64,000 nt of DNA from Gammaproteobacteria bacterium (GCA_029881995.1 JAOULO010000007.1:1-64000), one strand, 5' to 3'; positions 27,008 through 37,992 are shown, numbered from the stretch's first letter. Translations and numbers: made by a program. The notes: a model not told the origin generated them from the letters alone.

Positions 27008-29041
27008 ATGAAATTAACAGGTAAAGCGCTGTTCGGTGACATGCCATTGGGTCGTACCATGGTGCTGGTTATCGTGCTTTTAATCGTGTCAGTGATGGCG
27101 ATGGGTGTTTATTTTGGTCTGAGCGCGGTTCAGGACGCCAAGGATAAAACCTATATTTCCAGGATCGGTGAACAGCAAGTACTCTCGCAGGAAATCGCGA
27201 AACTGGCTTCCCAGGCAGCACGTGGTGATGTGGCTGCATTCAGTCTTCTACAACGATCTCGTGATGAGTTTGAAGAAATCCTTAATTACCAGAAACAGGA
27301 AACCCCTGAACTGGCAGCGGGTGAAATGGCCTCACTCAATGAGCTCGATGGTATCTGGGTTGCCTACCGAGATAATGTGGATACCATTTTGAAGCGGCGT
27401 GATGTTGTGTCTTCCATGCGTTCCTATATCACGGGCATTAATGAACAGATTCCTACCCTGTTGGCCCTGTCTGACGAAGTGGTTGCCAGTATGGCGCAAC
27501 AGGGTGCCAAACCGGATCAGGTTTATATCGCAACCCGTCAGTTGATGTTGATGCAACGTATTTCCAGTAACGTGAGTCGAGTATTGGAAGGGGGCGAAGG
27601 TGCGGTAACGGCGGCTGACCGCTTCGGCCGAGATGCTGCACTATTCGGACGAGTGATCCAGGATATGTTAAGGGGTAATCCACGCCTGCGTATCGAAAAG
27701 ATCACTTCAGCTGATGCTCGCAATAAACTGCTCCAGGTTTCCAAACAGTTTGCCGAAATTCGTAACCAGGTGGGTGCGATTCTGGAACGTTCCCCTGAAA
27801 TGTTCCAGGTATCTGGTGCGGCGGAAGAAGTTCTGGCCAGTTCAGAGACCCTGCTGAATAAGATTTCCGATGTATTTACGGCTTATGAGAAAACCTCTGA
27901 AGGTCGTTTCATGCCGATTCTGGCGAACATCTTTGGTGCAACCTCCCTGTTCCTGGTTGCTTTACTGGGTTATCTCTACTGGTATGACTCAAGACGTCGA
28001 TTAACTGAAACTGAATCACAGCGTCGTTCAACGGAAGAAACCAATACCCGAAACCAGGAAGCGATTCTTCGCCTGCTGGATGAAATGGGTGACCTGGCGG
28101 ATGGTGACCTGACGGTAACGGCAACGGTAACCGAAGATATCACCGGGGCGATTGCGGACTCTATTAACTACGCGATCGACGCACTACGTAATCTGGTTGC
28201 GGCGATTAATGATACGACTCAACAGGTATCAACTGCTGCACAACAGACCCAGGCCACAGCCATGCACCTTGCTGAGGCTTCTGATCATCAGGCACAACAG
28301 ATCACTGATGCCTCATCGGCGATTAATGAAATGGCCGTGTCCATCGAAGCGGTATCTTCCCACGCCAGTGAGCTGGCCGACGAAGCGAACAAATCAGTAA
28401 GTATTGCAGGACGAGGCGCTGAAGCGGTGCAAAAGACCATCCACGGTATGGACACCATTCGTGAGCAGATTCAGGAAACCTCAAAACGAATCAAGCGACT
28501 GGGTGAAAGCTCACAGGAAATTGGTGACATCGTAGAACTGATTAATGACATTGCTGAACAAACCAACATTCTTGCTTTGAATGCGGCTATCCAGGCGGCC
28601 ATGGCCGGTGAAGCCGGTCGAGGCTTCGCGGTGGTAGCAGACGAGGTACAACGCCTCGCGGAACGTTCCGGTGATGCAACACGACAAATCGAAGCGCTGG
28701 TAAAAGGTATTCAATCCGATACCAAGGAAGCGGTAAGCTCCATGGAAGAAAGTACCTCCGGGGTGGTCGCGGGTGCGCAACTGGCACAAAACGCGGGTGA
28801 GGCACTGGAAGCGATTGAAAATGTGTCCTCTCACCTTGCTGATCTGATTCGGAACATATCTGATTCGGCCTCACAACAGGCTCGGGCAGCGACCAATATT
28901 TCTGAAACCATGAACGTCATTCAGGAGATCACTACTCAGACTTCAGCGGGTACGAATGAAACGGCGGCCTCGATTGGTAATCTTGCAGAACTGGCCAATG
29001 AACTCCGTCATTCAGTCGCGGGCTTCAAGCTACCGAACTAG
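27008..29041 (+). CDS. pilJ: PilJ, type IV pilus chemoreceptor
   Basis: 677 residues. The first membrane helix (about 17-40) is followed by a periplasmic PilJ-type helical sensor domain, a second helix (about 303-322), a HAMP-like region and a methyl-accepting signalling domain. The receptor tip ([20 protein letters not shown], then [19 protein letters not shown]) is intact. PilJ senses pilin or surface contact and signals through PilI to ChpA. AGGAG about ten bases before ATG supports the start. Confidence 0.96.
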   Translation: MKLTGKALFGDMPLGRTMVLVIVLLIVSVMAMGVYFGLSAVQDAKDKTYISRIGEQQVLSQEIAKLASQAARGDVAAFSLLQRSRDEFEEILNYQKQETPELAAGEMASLNELDGIWVAYRDNVDTILKRRDVVSSMRSYITGINEQIPTLLALSDEVVASMAQQGAKPDQVYIATRQLMLMQRISSNVSRVLEGGEGAVTAADRFGRDAALFGRVIQDMLRGNPRLRIEKITSADARNKLLQVSKQFAEIRNQVGAILERSPEMFQVSGAAEEVLASSETLLNKISDVFTAYEKTSEGRFMPILANIFGATSLFLVALLGYLYWYDSRRRLTETESQRRSTEETNTRNQEAILRLLDEMGDLADGDLTVTATVTEDITGAIADSINYAIDALRNLVAAINDTTQQVSTAAQQTQATAMHLAEASDHQAQQITDASSAINEMAVSIEAVSSHASELADEANKSVSIAGRGAEAVQKTIHGMDTIREQIQETSKRIKRLGESSQEIGDIVELINDIAEQTNILALNAAIQAAMAGEAGRGFAVVADEVQRLAERSGDATRQIEALVKGIQSDTKEAVSSMEESTSGVVAGAQLAQNAGEALEAIENVSSHLADLIRNISDSASQQARAATNISETMNVIQEITTQTSAGTNETAASIGNLAELANELRHSVAGFKLPN

Positions 29042-29062
29042 TAACGGGAGTCACCAAGGACT

Positions 29063-29965
29063 ATGGCTATGCCTGAATACAAGCAAGGCATTCATTCCTG
29101 GGAAACCGGACAGGATGAAATGAGTGATGTTGAACTGAGCAACTGGCTGGAACTTCTGGAGCAACGCACAGGAATCAGCCTGCCTAGCGAACGTCAGTCG
29201 TTTTTGCTTAATAGTCTTGACCAGCGTATTCGCGAAATTGGTCTGGCCAATTACCAGTCTTATTACCAGTATCTCAATAATGGGGTTCAGGGTGAGCTGG
29301 AATGGGAGTTGCTGGTCGACAGGCTGACGGTACATGAAACCCGTTTTATGCGTGATGAGCATGCCCTGGCCCTGATTACTCAGCATTGCCTGCCACAGTT
29401 TCAGCCGGCCGATAATAATACTTTTAATGTCTGGAGTGTCGGCTGTGCGACTGGTGAGGAACCTTATTCCTTCGCCATGAGTATCGATAATTATTTCAGG
29501 CAGTCAGGCCGTTTCTTTGACTATAACATCCTTGCTACTGATATCAGTCTTGCGTCATTGATTACAGCGCAGTGGGGGATATACATGCATAACCGTGGCA
29601 AAAATATGCCTGAAGAGTTTCGTCAACGTTATGTGAAGCCTCACGATAATTCACACTTCAAAGTTAATAAAGTCATTCGAGATAAAGTGAAATTTTCTCA
29701 GTTTAATCTTTTGGCGTTAGAAACAGCTGAGCTGCCCCTGATGGATGTCATGGTTTGCCAGAATGTCCTGATTTACTTCAAACAGCAACGCCGTCGGCAA
29801 TTGCTGGATCATATGGTACGTTTTCTAAAACCCGGTGGCATGTTAATACTGGGTGCTGGTGAAGTGATTAACTGGAAAAATGCTACAGTGAAAAGTTTTG
29901 ATTTTCCTTCCACGCTGGCCTTTCAAAGAAAGCAAGAGCATGAACTAAAACAGGGTAATGCCTGA
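29063..29965 (+). CDS. pilK: PilK, CheR-type receptor methyltransferase
   Basis: 300 residues. A helical CheR N-domain (about 20-90) precedes the SAM-binding domain, with VWSVGCATGEEPYSFAM, LATDISL and MDVMVCQNVLIYF. It should methylate glutamates of PilJ for adaptation. The last base is shared with the chpA ATG, a tight translational coupling. Confidence 0.94.
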   Translation: MAMPEYKQGIHSWETGQDEMSDVELSNWLELLEQRTGISLPSERQSFLLNSLDQRIREIGLANYQSYYQYLNNGVQGELEWELLVDRLTVHETRFMRDEHALALITQHCLPQFQPADNNTFNVWSVGCATGEEPYSFAMSIDNYFRQSGRFFDYNILATDISLASLITAQWGIYMHNRGKNMPEEFRQRYVKPHDNSHFKVNKVIRDKVKFSQFNLLALETAELPLMDVMVCQNVLIYFKQQRRRQLLDHMVRFLKPGGMLILGAGEVINWKNATVKSFDFPSTLAFQRKQEHELKQGNA

Positions 29966-32900
29966 TGAGTGTTGATCAAAGCCAGCTTGATTTAAATACC
30001 CTGCAATGGGTCAAGTCAGAAATCGACACCACATTGAAGCAGGCCCGATCGGCCCTTGAGCTGCATGTTGAATCTCCTGAAGACTCGACTCAACTGAAAC
30101 TGATCAGCAGTTTCCTACACCAGATCCGTGGCACACTTATTATGGTTGAGCTGTATGGCGCGTCCATGCTGGCTGAAGAACTGGAATTGCTGGCTGGTGA
30201 TATCGCCTCTAAAAAGGTTGAAGGTCGGGATGATATCTATGAAGTTATGATGCAGGCCATGTGGCAGTTGCCTGATTACCTGGAACGGCTCCAGGCTGGT
30301 TATAAAGATATTCCCATGGTTCTGTTACCCCTTCTGAATGACTTAAGGGCAGCACGTGGACAGCCTTTGTTGAGTGAAAGTGCCTTATTCTCTCCCAATC
30401 TCAATGTTGATATTCCCGTCATGGCAATTGACGGTGGCGAACCTTTACCAAGTCTCGCTAAAAGATTACGACATACCTATCATCTGGGCCTGCTTGACTG
30501 GTTCCGTGAGCGTGACACTCGTGGTGGTCTGAAAAAACTTGATTCTGTGATAGAAAAACTTCGTCAGTCAGCCAATGATGCCGAAGTTAATCGTGTGCTC
30601 TGGTCTGCGAGTGGGGTTCTTGAAGCCCTCAAACAGGGTGGTATTGAACCCAGTGTGGCTGTTAAGTTATTAATGGGGCAGGTTGATCGGCAGATTAAAA
30701 AAATCATCGACCATGGCGAAAATGCACTTTCCAGTGAACCACCTGCTGAGCTGGAAAAAAATCTTCTTTATTATATTGCCAGTTCTACCTCTACAGGTGA
30801 ACGGGTCAATGAAATTAAGCAAAAATTCAAACTCTCCGATGCGCTACCGGATGCAGAGACACTGGAGCAGGCACGAATTGATCTGACTGGCCCCAACGCC
30901 GAGTTAATGCAAACGGTCTCTACTGTCTTGCTGGATGATCTTTTACAGATTAAAGATTCACTTGATGTCATTGTTCGGGCTGATGAAAAGGATCTGAGTT
31001 TACTTCCTAAAATGGCGGATGGCCTCTCACAGGTGGCCGATACGCTTGGCATGCTGGGTTTTGGTAAGCAGCGACAGACTATCCAGGAACAGGCGACCGT
31101 GTTAAGAGAAGTTGCCTCTGAGGAGCGACTGCTTGACGAAAAAGAATTAGTTGGCGTAGCGGAAGTCTTACTTTCGGTTGAAACCCTGTTAGAGGGCAAT
31201 GTAGTTAATCCAAATGATCCGTCAGTTGAATTAGATCTGAATGACGAGATTAACAAACATCAACTGGTGGATTCGGTTATTACCGAGGCACGTACCAATA
31301 TGTCTAAGGTCAAGGAAGCCCTTAGCACTTATCTAGATATGCCCCGTAATACCAGCCTTATTTCAGAAGTCCCTGAATTACTGGATCAGATTCGAGGAAG
31401 TTTTCAGATCCTTGATATGGTTCGCGCCGCTGAGCTTATCGAGGCATGCCGTAACTACATACAGAAGGGTATGCTTGAATCCAAGCGCAGTCAGGATCCT
31501 GCCCAGATGGAAGCACTGGCAGACGCTATTAGTAGTATTGAATATTACATGGATTCTGTGTCTGGTAAGTGGGGAAATCCTGAAGCCATTCTCAAGGTTG
31601 CTGAAGAAAGGCTGAATGACATTGGTATTTTCTCAGTAGCCCCCGAAGCTGTTGAGACTGATGAACAGGCTGCATCTAGCCAGGAACAAACTGATACAAA
31701 AACTGACCTTGAGCAACTGGATGAACATATCCTGCAGTCGGATGACACCATGATCGATCTTGGTAGCATGGAGTTTAATGCTGATCAGGAAAGTACTGAT
31801 CTCATGGATATTGAGTTGTCAGATATGTCTACCGCTGAGTTATCGCTAGCAGAATTTGAAAAGGGTCTTGAACATCATCAATCTGAAAAACAACAGGATG
31901 ATGCATCTGAAGCTGATGAAGATAGCCATCTAATATCAATGGATGGAATGCTTGACCCTTTGGCAACTGAAGCGGATGAAAATAATACCCAGGAAATTGA
32001 TCTTAGTAGCGCCTTGCTGGAACAAAGCGAGTCAATTGAATTACAGGGCCTGGAAGAAGAAAAATCCACAGATACACAGGAAATTGATTTTGACAGTGCA
32101 CTTGCAGAACTGGATAAATCCATTGAAGCATTTACTACAGGTATTTCTGCTGAAGCAGAGCAGGAGTCAGGATTAGCCGAATCAATAGAAGATACTTCTA
32201 ATCAGACGCAGGAAATTGAGTTTGATAGTGCAATATTGGAATTAGATGAAAAAGACACCAGTGAGAATGTCTCAAACGAAACCCAGGAAATAGACTTCGA
32301 TAGCACTATCCTGGAATTAGATACATCTGTAGACGGCTCTGACAATGCCATAAACTATTCTGGTCTTGCGGATATCGAGGAACTTGAACTCGAACCTCTG
32401 CCCGATTCATTTCTGACGCCTGCTGAGGAAAAATCAACTGAAACAAAGCTGACCCCGCCGGTATCAACGACTGAGATTGATTCACAACTGGCAGTCTGGT
32501 ATGCCGATGCCTCAAATAAAAAACTCGCCAGAAAACTGCAGAAAGATCTAAAAACAATCAAACAGTTTGCCAAGTCGACTGAGCAGGAAGACATCTCAAA
32601 AATTGCTAAAGATATGATCGCTGTTATAAAAGCGGTTCAAGATGGTGAGTCAGAACTGACAGATGATATTCGCAATATCATGATGCTGGCCCAGTCCACA
32701 TTAAAAGAACTGTTTGACGCAGATGCCGAACAGGCTGTGACGGTAGAAACCACTCAGCCTGTCAGGCAGAAATCTGAAACTAAACCAGGTGAAGTAGAAC
32801 CTGTCCAGCCAGAAGCGATCAATGATGCTAAAGCCGTATCTGATGCGATAAAAGGTCTTGAGTTACCCGACGAAATTGATAATGAGATAGCGGAAATTTT

Positions 32901-35900
32901 TATTGAAGAGGCTCGTGAAGAGCATGCCAATATCTCACGCCTTTTGCCTATCTGGCAGGCGAATCATTCTGATGAAGAGAGCCTACGTGAAATTCGTCGA
33001 TCTTTTCACACTTTGAAAGGCAGTGGTCGACTGGTTGGGGCGACAGATGTAGGTGAGTTTGCCTGGGCCTTTGAAAACATGCTTAACCGGGTACTTGATC
33101 ATACCGTTGAGCCTGCTGATACCATGTTTGATTTGATTGACCGGGCCATAGATACCTTGCCGACATTAATGGAAATGTATCTGACAGGACAGAAACCTGG
33201 TCAGGACATATTTACCTTGATAGAACAGGCCGAGTCACTGAGTCAAGGCAAGGACATTTCTGTATCCGATCTTTCTACAGTTATATTACAACCAGGTATA
33301 TCAGATGAAACTCTGGTGATGGAAAAGCCAGAGCTGGATATACCTGATAATGGTGTAGCGACGCCAGTAATCGATGAAACACTACTGGATATATATCGTA
33401 AAGAAGTAGATAGCCATCTTGCGACACTACATAGCTATATTGAAGGTTGGCGAGATAATATTGATCGTTCAGCAAATGATAAGTTGCTTCGAGCAGTCCA
33501 TACTCTGACAGGTTGTTCAAGGACCGCAACAGTTAATACCCTGGCAGAGTTGTTCGGCGAAACAGAAAAATATGTTAAGCAACTGGATGCTGGCCAATCT
33601 TCAGTTTCAGAAGATGCTGTCAAGTTTCTTATCAGGTGTATTGATACTGTTGAACAGACACTTTCTGTACTGGGTCAGTCTGGCACAGTATTGCCGGGTA
33701 TTGAGGACTTGCTGACTGAGATTCATGCCCTGCAGGCATCTTGTTCTGAAAGTGATAAATCATTTAATACTGATTCCAATGTCACTCGATTAAAACCTGT
33801 TAAAAATACTGTTGAGCCGGAAATAACTGCAAGGGCTGAGTACGATGAAGAGTTACTGAGTATTTTTGTTGAAGAAGCGGTTGAGATTCTGGATGAGAGT
33901 GATCAATTGCTGCACCAGTGGTCTGATAACAAACAGAATCCTGAATTTATTCCCGCCCTGCAACGTTTGTTACATACTTTAAAAGGTGGTGCACGGCTTG
34001 CTGGTTTATCGATCATGGGCGACCTCAGTCACAGTATTGAATCTATGCTGGAAGCCATGCTGGATACTGGTCTGGAAATGACCGATGAGGCCTACGATAT
34101 CCTGATTGCTGCCCAGGACAAGTTGGTTAACATGCTGGAGCAAGCCAAACAATTGCAGCCTTTAACACCTGCTGAGGACATTATTGGTACAGTCAATTTC
34201 TTGCTTGGAAAGGAAAACTTCCCTGAAGATCCTGCTCTGAATAAAGTCACTCAAGTTGAACAGGAGCCTGAGCTGGTTCTTGTTGAAGAAGCAGATGTAG
34301 AAGATACAACTGGCGAACATCTACCTGACAATGTTGTTCCATTGGGAACTTTGGCAAAGATCGAAAATCGTGCTCCTGCTGTGACAGTGGATGAGCATCT
34401 GCCTGCTGAGCGTCCTGCTGCCAAGGAACTGGTACGTGTCCACTCTGAATTACTTGATAATCTGGTTAATTTTGCTGGTGAAGTCAGTATCTATCGTTCC
34501 CGTATGGAACAACAGACTACTGCCTTCCGCTATAACCTGCAGGAGCTTGATGATACGGTTAATCGTTTGCGTGAACAGTTGCGTAAATTTGAAATGGAGG
34601 CTGAGGCTCAGATCCAGTATCGTGCTGAAGAATCCTTTAGTCATTCCCATGAAGATTTCGATCCTCTGGAATTTGATCGCTTCACCCAGATGCAACAACT
34701 CTCTAGAGGTATGATGGAGAGTTTGAATGACCTTGATTCTCTTCGCGCGATTCTGTCTGGTTTGACCCGTGAATCAGAAACCCTGTTGGTTCAACAGTCT
34801 CGGGTAAATACGGAATTACAAGAAGGTCTGATGCGTACCCGCATGGTACCGTTTAATAGCCAGGCCAATCGCCTGCGTCGCATTGTTCGCCAGACAGCGG
34901 AAGAAATGGGTAAACAGGCTGAGCTTCATTTGCACGGCGCTGATAGTGAGATCGATAGAACTGTACTTGAACGAATGTTACCGGCACTGGAACACATGCT
35001 GCGTAATGCGGTTGCCCATGGTCTTGAGAATCCGACTGGACGCAAGGCTGCAAATAAGGCTGATATGGGGCAGGTGAATTTAAGTTTGAGTCGTGAGGGT
35101 GGTGATATTGTTCTGACCTTAACAGATGATGGACAGGGAATTGACCTTGATGCTATTCAGAATAAAGCTATCGAAAAAGGTAAGTTAAATCCTGATAGTA
35201 ATATTACTCGTGAAATCTTATTCGACATAATTATGGAGTCAGGCTTCAGTACCGCCGATGAAGTAACACAAATTGCCGGTCGCGGTGTCGGTATGGATGT
35301 GGTGAATAATGAAATAAAACAACTGGGTGGCTTGCTCAAGATAGATACCGAGCAAGGTAAGGGAAGCAGCTTTACCATTAGTCTGCCACTGACACTTTCC
35401 TTGACACGTGCCCTTATGGTGCAGGTGGGTGAAGAGAGTTATGCCTTACCACTGTTAAGTGTGGAAGGTGTAGAACGTGTAACTGTTGAGCAGTTACAGG
35501 ACCTTTATCATATGGATATCCCAGTATTTCAATGGTTGGGTAAGGACTATCCTTTCCTGCATTTAGGTTCGGCTATGGGGCTTTCCAAACGTAATATACC
35601 AACAGATAGAAGCCGAATTCCTTTGTTGCTGGTGCGAAGTGGTGAATACTGTGCTGCTGTACAGGTTGATAACCTGATCGGTAGTCGAGAAATTGTGGTA
35701 AAACCGGTTGGCCCACAATTGAGTACTATGCGTGGTATTGCCGGTGCTACGATCATGGGAGATGGTAGTGTCGTACTGATTATTGATCTCGGGGTACTGA
35801 TACGCGCTTCCGCACTACAGGAAGAGATGGCTACCCGGGTTGTTCAGTCTACTTCAGCACTTATTGAACCCGAAAAAGAACGCCAGCCATTGATAATGGT

Positions 35901-36255
35901 TATCGATGATTCTATTACCGTGCGTAAAGTTACTACACGCCTGCTTGAGCGTAATAACTATCGTTCAGTTTCGGCCAAGGATGGTGTAGATGCCCTGGCG
36001 CAACTTCAGGAAATCAAACCAGATATTATGCTACTTGACGTTGAAATGCCTCGTATGGACGGTTTTGAGTTGGCAACTAACGTGCGTAATGATGACAAAT
36101 TGAAAGATATCCCAATTATCATGATTACCTCTCGTACTGGCCAGAAGCACCGTGACAGGGCAGAGAAAATCGGAGTCAATATGTACATGGGTAAACCCTA
36201 TAGTGAGGCTGAACTACTCGACAATATACAGTCTCTCATCGAAACAAGACATTAA
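29965..36255 (+). CDS. chpA: ChpA, multi-Hpt hybrid CheA-like kinase
   Basis: 2096 residues. Hpt-type modules: SSFLHQIRGTL (about 52), a degenerate LLDQIRGSFQ without His (about 473), SFHTLKGSGRL (about 1014), AVHTLTGCSRT (about 1178) and LLHTLKGGARL (about 1337). Then comes the dimerisation helix pair (about 1488-1640), the HATPase (HMLRNAVAHG; DDGQGID; GRGVGMDVV), a CheW domain and a C-terminal receiver (LLDVEMPRMDG, about 2023). It phosphorylates PilG and PilH and drives twitching. P. aeruginosa ChpA is larger (about 2470) with more transfer domains. An acidic low-complexity linker (about 570-870) holds tandem repeats. Confidence 0.96.
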   Translation: MSVDQSQLDLNTLQWVKSEIDTTLKQARSALELHVESPEDSTQLKLISSFLHQIRGTLIMVELYGASMLAEELELLAGDIASKKVEGRDDIYEVMMQAMWQLPDYLERLQAGYKDIPMVLLPLLNDLRAARGQPLLSESALFSPNLNVDIPVMAIDGGEPLPSLAKRLRHTYHLGLLDWFRERDTRGGLKKLDSVIEKLRQSANDAEVNRVLWSASGVLEALKQGGIEPSVAVKLLMGQVDRQIKKIIDHGENALSSEPPAELEKNLLYYIASSTSTGERVNEIKQKFKLSDALPDAETLEQARIDLTGPNAELMQTVSTVLLDDLLQIKDSLDVIVRADEKDLSLLPKMADGLSQVADTLGMLGFGKQRQTIQEQATVLREVASEERLLDEKELVGVAEVLLSVETLLEGNVVNPNDPSVELDLNDEINKHQLVDSVITEARTNMSKVKEALSTYLDMPRNTSLISEVPELLDQIRGSFQILDMVRAAELIEACRNYIQKGMLESKRSQDPAQMEALADAISSIEYYMDSVSGKWGNPEAILKVAEERLNDIGIFSVAPEAVETDEQAASSQEQTDTKTDLEQLDEHILQSDDTMIDLGSMEFNADQESTDLMDIELSDMSTAELSLAEFEKGLEHHQSEKQQDDASEADEDSHLISMDGMLDPLATEADENNTQEIDLSSALLEQSESIELQGLEEEKSTDTQEIDFDSALAELDKSIEAFTTGISAEAEQESGLAESIEDTSNQTQEIEFDSAILELDEKDTSENVSNETQEIDFDSTILELDTSVDGSDNAINYSGLADIEELELEPLPDSFLTPAEEKSTETKLTPPVSTTEIDSQLAVWYADASNKKLARKLQKDLKTIKQFAKSTEQEDISKIAKDMIAVIKAVQDGESELTDDIRNIMMLAQSTLKELFDADAEQAVTVETTQPVRQKSETKPGEVEPVQPEAINDAKAVSDAIKGLELPDEIDNEIAEIFIEEAREEHANISRLLPIWQANHSDEESLREIRRSFHTLKGSGRLVGATDVGEFAWAFENMLNRVLDHTVEPADTMFDLIDRAIDTLPTLMEMYLTGQKPGQDIFTLIEQAESLSQGKDISVSDLSTVILQPGISDETLVMEKPELDIPDNGVATPVIDETLLDIYRKEVDSHLATLHSYIEGWRDNIDRSANDKLLRAVHTLTGCSRTATVNTLAELFGETEKYVKQLDAGQSSVSEDAVKFLIRCIDTVEQTLSVLGQSGTVLPGIEDLLTEIHALQASCSESDKSFNTDSNVTRLKPVKNTVEPEITARAEYDEELLSIFVEEAVEILDESDQLLHQWSDNKQNPEFIPALQRLLHTLKGGARLAGLSIMGDLSHSIESMLEAMLDTGLEMTDEAYDILIAAQDKLVNMLEQAKQLQPLTPAEDIIGTVNFLLGKENFPEDPALNKVTQVEQEPELVLVEEADVEDTTGEHLPDNVVPLGTLAKIENRAPAVTVDEHLPAERPAAKELVRVHSELLDNLVNFAGEVSIYRSRMEQQTTAFRYNLQELDDTVNRLREQLRKFEMEAEAQIQYRAEESFSHSHEDFDPLEFDRFTQMQQLSRGMMESLNDLDSLRAILSGLTRESETLLVQQSRVNTELQEGLMRTRMVPFNSQANRLRRIVRQTAEEMGKQAELHLHGADSEIDRTVLERMLPALEHMLRNAVAHGLENPTGRKAANKADMGQVNLSLSREGGDIVLTLTDDGQGIDLDAIQNKAIEKGKLNPDSNITREILFDIIMESGFSTADEVTQIAGRGVGMDVVNNEIKQLGGLLKIDTEQGKGSSFTISLPLTLSLTRALMVQVGEESYALPLLSVEGVERVTVEQLQDLYHMDIPVFQWLGKDYPFLHLGSAMGLSKRNIPTDRSRIPLLLVRSGEYCAAVQVDNLIGSREIVVKPVGPQLSTMRGIAGATIMGDGSVVLIIDLGVLIRASALQEEMATRVVQSTSALIEPEKERQPLIMVIDDSITVRKVTTRLLERNNYRSVSAKDGVDALAQLQEIKPDIMLLDVEMPRMDGFELATNVRNDDKLKDIPIIMITSRTGQKHRDRAEKIGVNMYMGKPYSEAELLDNIQSLIETRH
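31987..32331 (+). repeat. Four acidic peptide repeats inside ChpA
   Basis: Within the disordered linker of ChpA the motif T-Q-E-I-[DE]-[FL]-[DS]-S-[AT]-x-L-[EA]-[LQ] occurs four times, beginning at 31987, 32074, 32206 and 32281, with spacings of 87, 132 and 75 bases. The third and fourth units are the closest pair. Codon differences between copies show that the peptide is retained while the DNA has drifted, which argues for selection on the motif. It might be a docking peptide; this is inference. Confidence 0.75.
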
Positions 36256-36290
36256 TTGTCGCTGGCAAATAAGGATGTGGTGAGCCAAGC

Positions 36291-37307
36291 ATGAGAGAGA
36301 AGGAACTGGATAATATTAATGTAGCGATTGCCTCCCATGAGCAATCGCAACGACTTTATCTCAGGATGGCGATGGAGGCCAATGGTTTAAGTGTTGTATT
36401 AAATGATTCGCTGAGTAAGGAATTTATTCAGAAACTGCAAAAGGCAAATCCCGATGCTATCCTGCTCGATATGCACGATGATGAGCATCATGAAGACTTA
36501 ATTGATGAGCTGCTGGACAGTGTGGATGTTCCGATTTTATTTAATGACGTCACAGGACTGACAATAAATGAACCGTCATCCCTGTCACTCTGGTATGGCA
36601 AACTCATGCGGAAGATTGCAGCATTAACTGGACGGGGTATTCGGGATTACAATCAGTTTGATCGCAGTTATGAAAGCCTGGTGGGTGAAATACCGCCTCA
36701 GTTATACGATAAATCACAAGGTGAGCTGGCTAAGCGGGTATGGGTGCTTGGTTCCTCACTCGGTGGGCCAGAAGCGCTTAAGAAATTTCTGAATAGACTA
36801 CCAGCAGATCTACCGGTTGCGTTTATTCTTGCACAACACCTGGGCGCAAATTTTGTAACGCTATTGGCCAGCCAGTTGAATCAGACAAGTGCCTTTGAGG
36901 TACTGCCGCCAATAGATGGTCACGTGCTTCGGCATGGGCAGGTAGTAGTGGCGCCGGTGGGTCAGCGAATAACAATTAATCCAATTGGTGCTATCAAACT
37001 AAAGCCCTTAGATGAAGATAGCCCATATACACCTTCAATTGACAAGGTGTTGACGGACATGGCAACTCGATATAAATCGCATTCCGGAGCTATTATATTT
37101 TCCGGTATGTGTGATGATGGTAAATATGGCTGTCAGGTCATGAAGCAGTATGATGGACAGATATGGGCACAGGATGCAGATAGTTGTGTTATCAGTAGTA
37201 TGCCGGATAGTGTTCGTGACACAGGTGTTGTAAGTTATTCAAATGGTCCAGAGCAACTTGCCGACAAACTGGTAAAACAGTTTCAATTTGATTTGGTGGA
37301 TAGTTAA
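36291..37307 (+). CDS. chpB: ChpB, CheB-type methylesterase
   Basis: 338 residues. The N-terminal ~120 residues form a receiver-like domain (NPDAILLDMHDD), followed by the methylesterase with Ser in LGSSLGGPEALKKF (about 154), His in ILAQHLG and Asp in MCDDGKYGC (about 273). It removes methyl groups from PilJ, opposing PilK. It lies between chpA and chpC in the usual order. Confidence 0.92.
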   Translation: MREKELDNINVAIASHEQSQRLYLRMAMEANGLSVVLNDSLSKEFIQKLQKANPDAILLDMHDDEHHEDLIDELLDSVDVPILFNDVTGLTINEPSSLSLWYGKLMRKIAALTGRGIRDYNQFDRSYESLVGEIPPQLYDKSQGELAKRVWVLGSSLGGPEALKKFLNRLPADLPVAFILAQHLGANFVTLLASQLNQTSAFEVLPPIDGHVLRHGQVVVAPVGQRITINPIGAIKLKPLDEDSPYTPSIDKVLTDMATRYKSHSGAIIFSGMCDDGKYGCQVMKQYDGQIWAQDADSCVISSMPDSVRDTGVVSYSNGPEQLADKLVKQFQFDLVDS

Positions 37308-37835
37308 ATGGCAGATGTAACCTATATAGGCAACAAGAAAAATACTCAAGGTGCCCCGGCATTGCCTCCCGGTCAGGCCAGTGTAGTCCATTGCCTTATG
37401 ATTCCCCTGACAACGGATATTTTGTTATTACCCAACGCCGCGATTGCAGAAGTGATTGCGGCCAGGCAACCGGATGTTGTTGAGGGTACACCAAACTGGT
37501 TTTTGGGCCATGTTGACTGGCGTGAATATAAGGTTCCAGTAATTGCGTTTGAAACACTTAATGGTGATGTGGAAGGTGAGGTTGCCATTAACAAGCAGGG
37601 TCGAATTGCCATCATGAACACCCTGAATGGAAATACCAGACTGCCTTATATTGGAATTATGACTCAAGGGATTCCAAGGCTACAGGTAGTTCAGGCCAAG
37701 GGGATTGAGGCCAATACAGAAACGGTAGGACGCAATAACCTCTATGTGAATGAATTTGTCGTGGTCAATGGTGAGCCAATCAGTATCCCAAATTTAGATC
37801 TGCTTGAACGGGTACTAATTGAGTTATCCCCATGA
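37308..37835 (+). CDS. chpC: ChpC, CheW-like protein
   Basis: 175 residues with a CheW-type domain (HCLMIPLTTDILLLPNAAIAEV read in parts; WFLGHVDWREYKVPVIAFE). In Pseudomonas ChpC is an accessory coupling protein that links additional inputs to ChpA. The ATG follows the chpB stop without any gap. A rho-independent terminator follows at 37873. Confidence 0.92.
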   Translation: MADVTYIGNKKNTQGAPALPPGQASVVHCLMIPLTTDILLLPNAAIAEVIAARQPDVVEGTPNWFLGHVDWREYKVPVIAFETLNGDVEGEVAINKQGRIAIMNTLNGNTRLPYIGIMTQGIPRLQVVQAKGIEANTETVGRNNLYVNEFVVVNGEPISIPNLDLLERVLIELSP

Positions 37836-37872
37836 GGTTTTTGCTTATTTAAGTCATTTTTATGGTTGTTAT

Positions 37873-37900
37873 AAAGAGGGCAAATGCCCTCTTTTATTTT
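37873..37900 (+). terminator. Terminator after the pil-chp operon
   Basis: A nine-base stem AAAGAGGGC (37873-37881) with loop AAAT pairs with GCCCTCTTT (37886-37894), followed by a T-rich run (TATTTTG). It lies 38 bases after the chpC stop and fits intrinsic termination of pilGHIJK-chpABC. Confidence 0.85.
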
Positions 37901-37992
37901 GTGAAAATATTATAAATAGCTTAATTCTTTTTTGATTTTCGACGATATATGAAGTATCTCCAACTTTCTGGTTGTTAGTCTGCGTAGATGTA

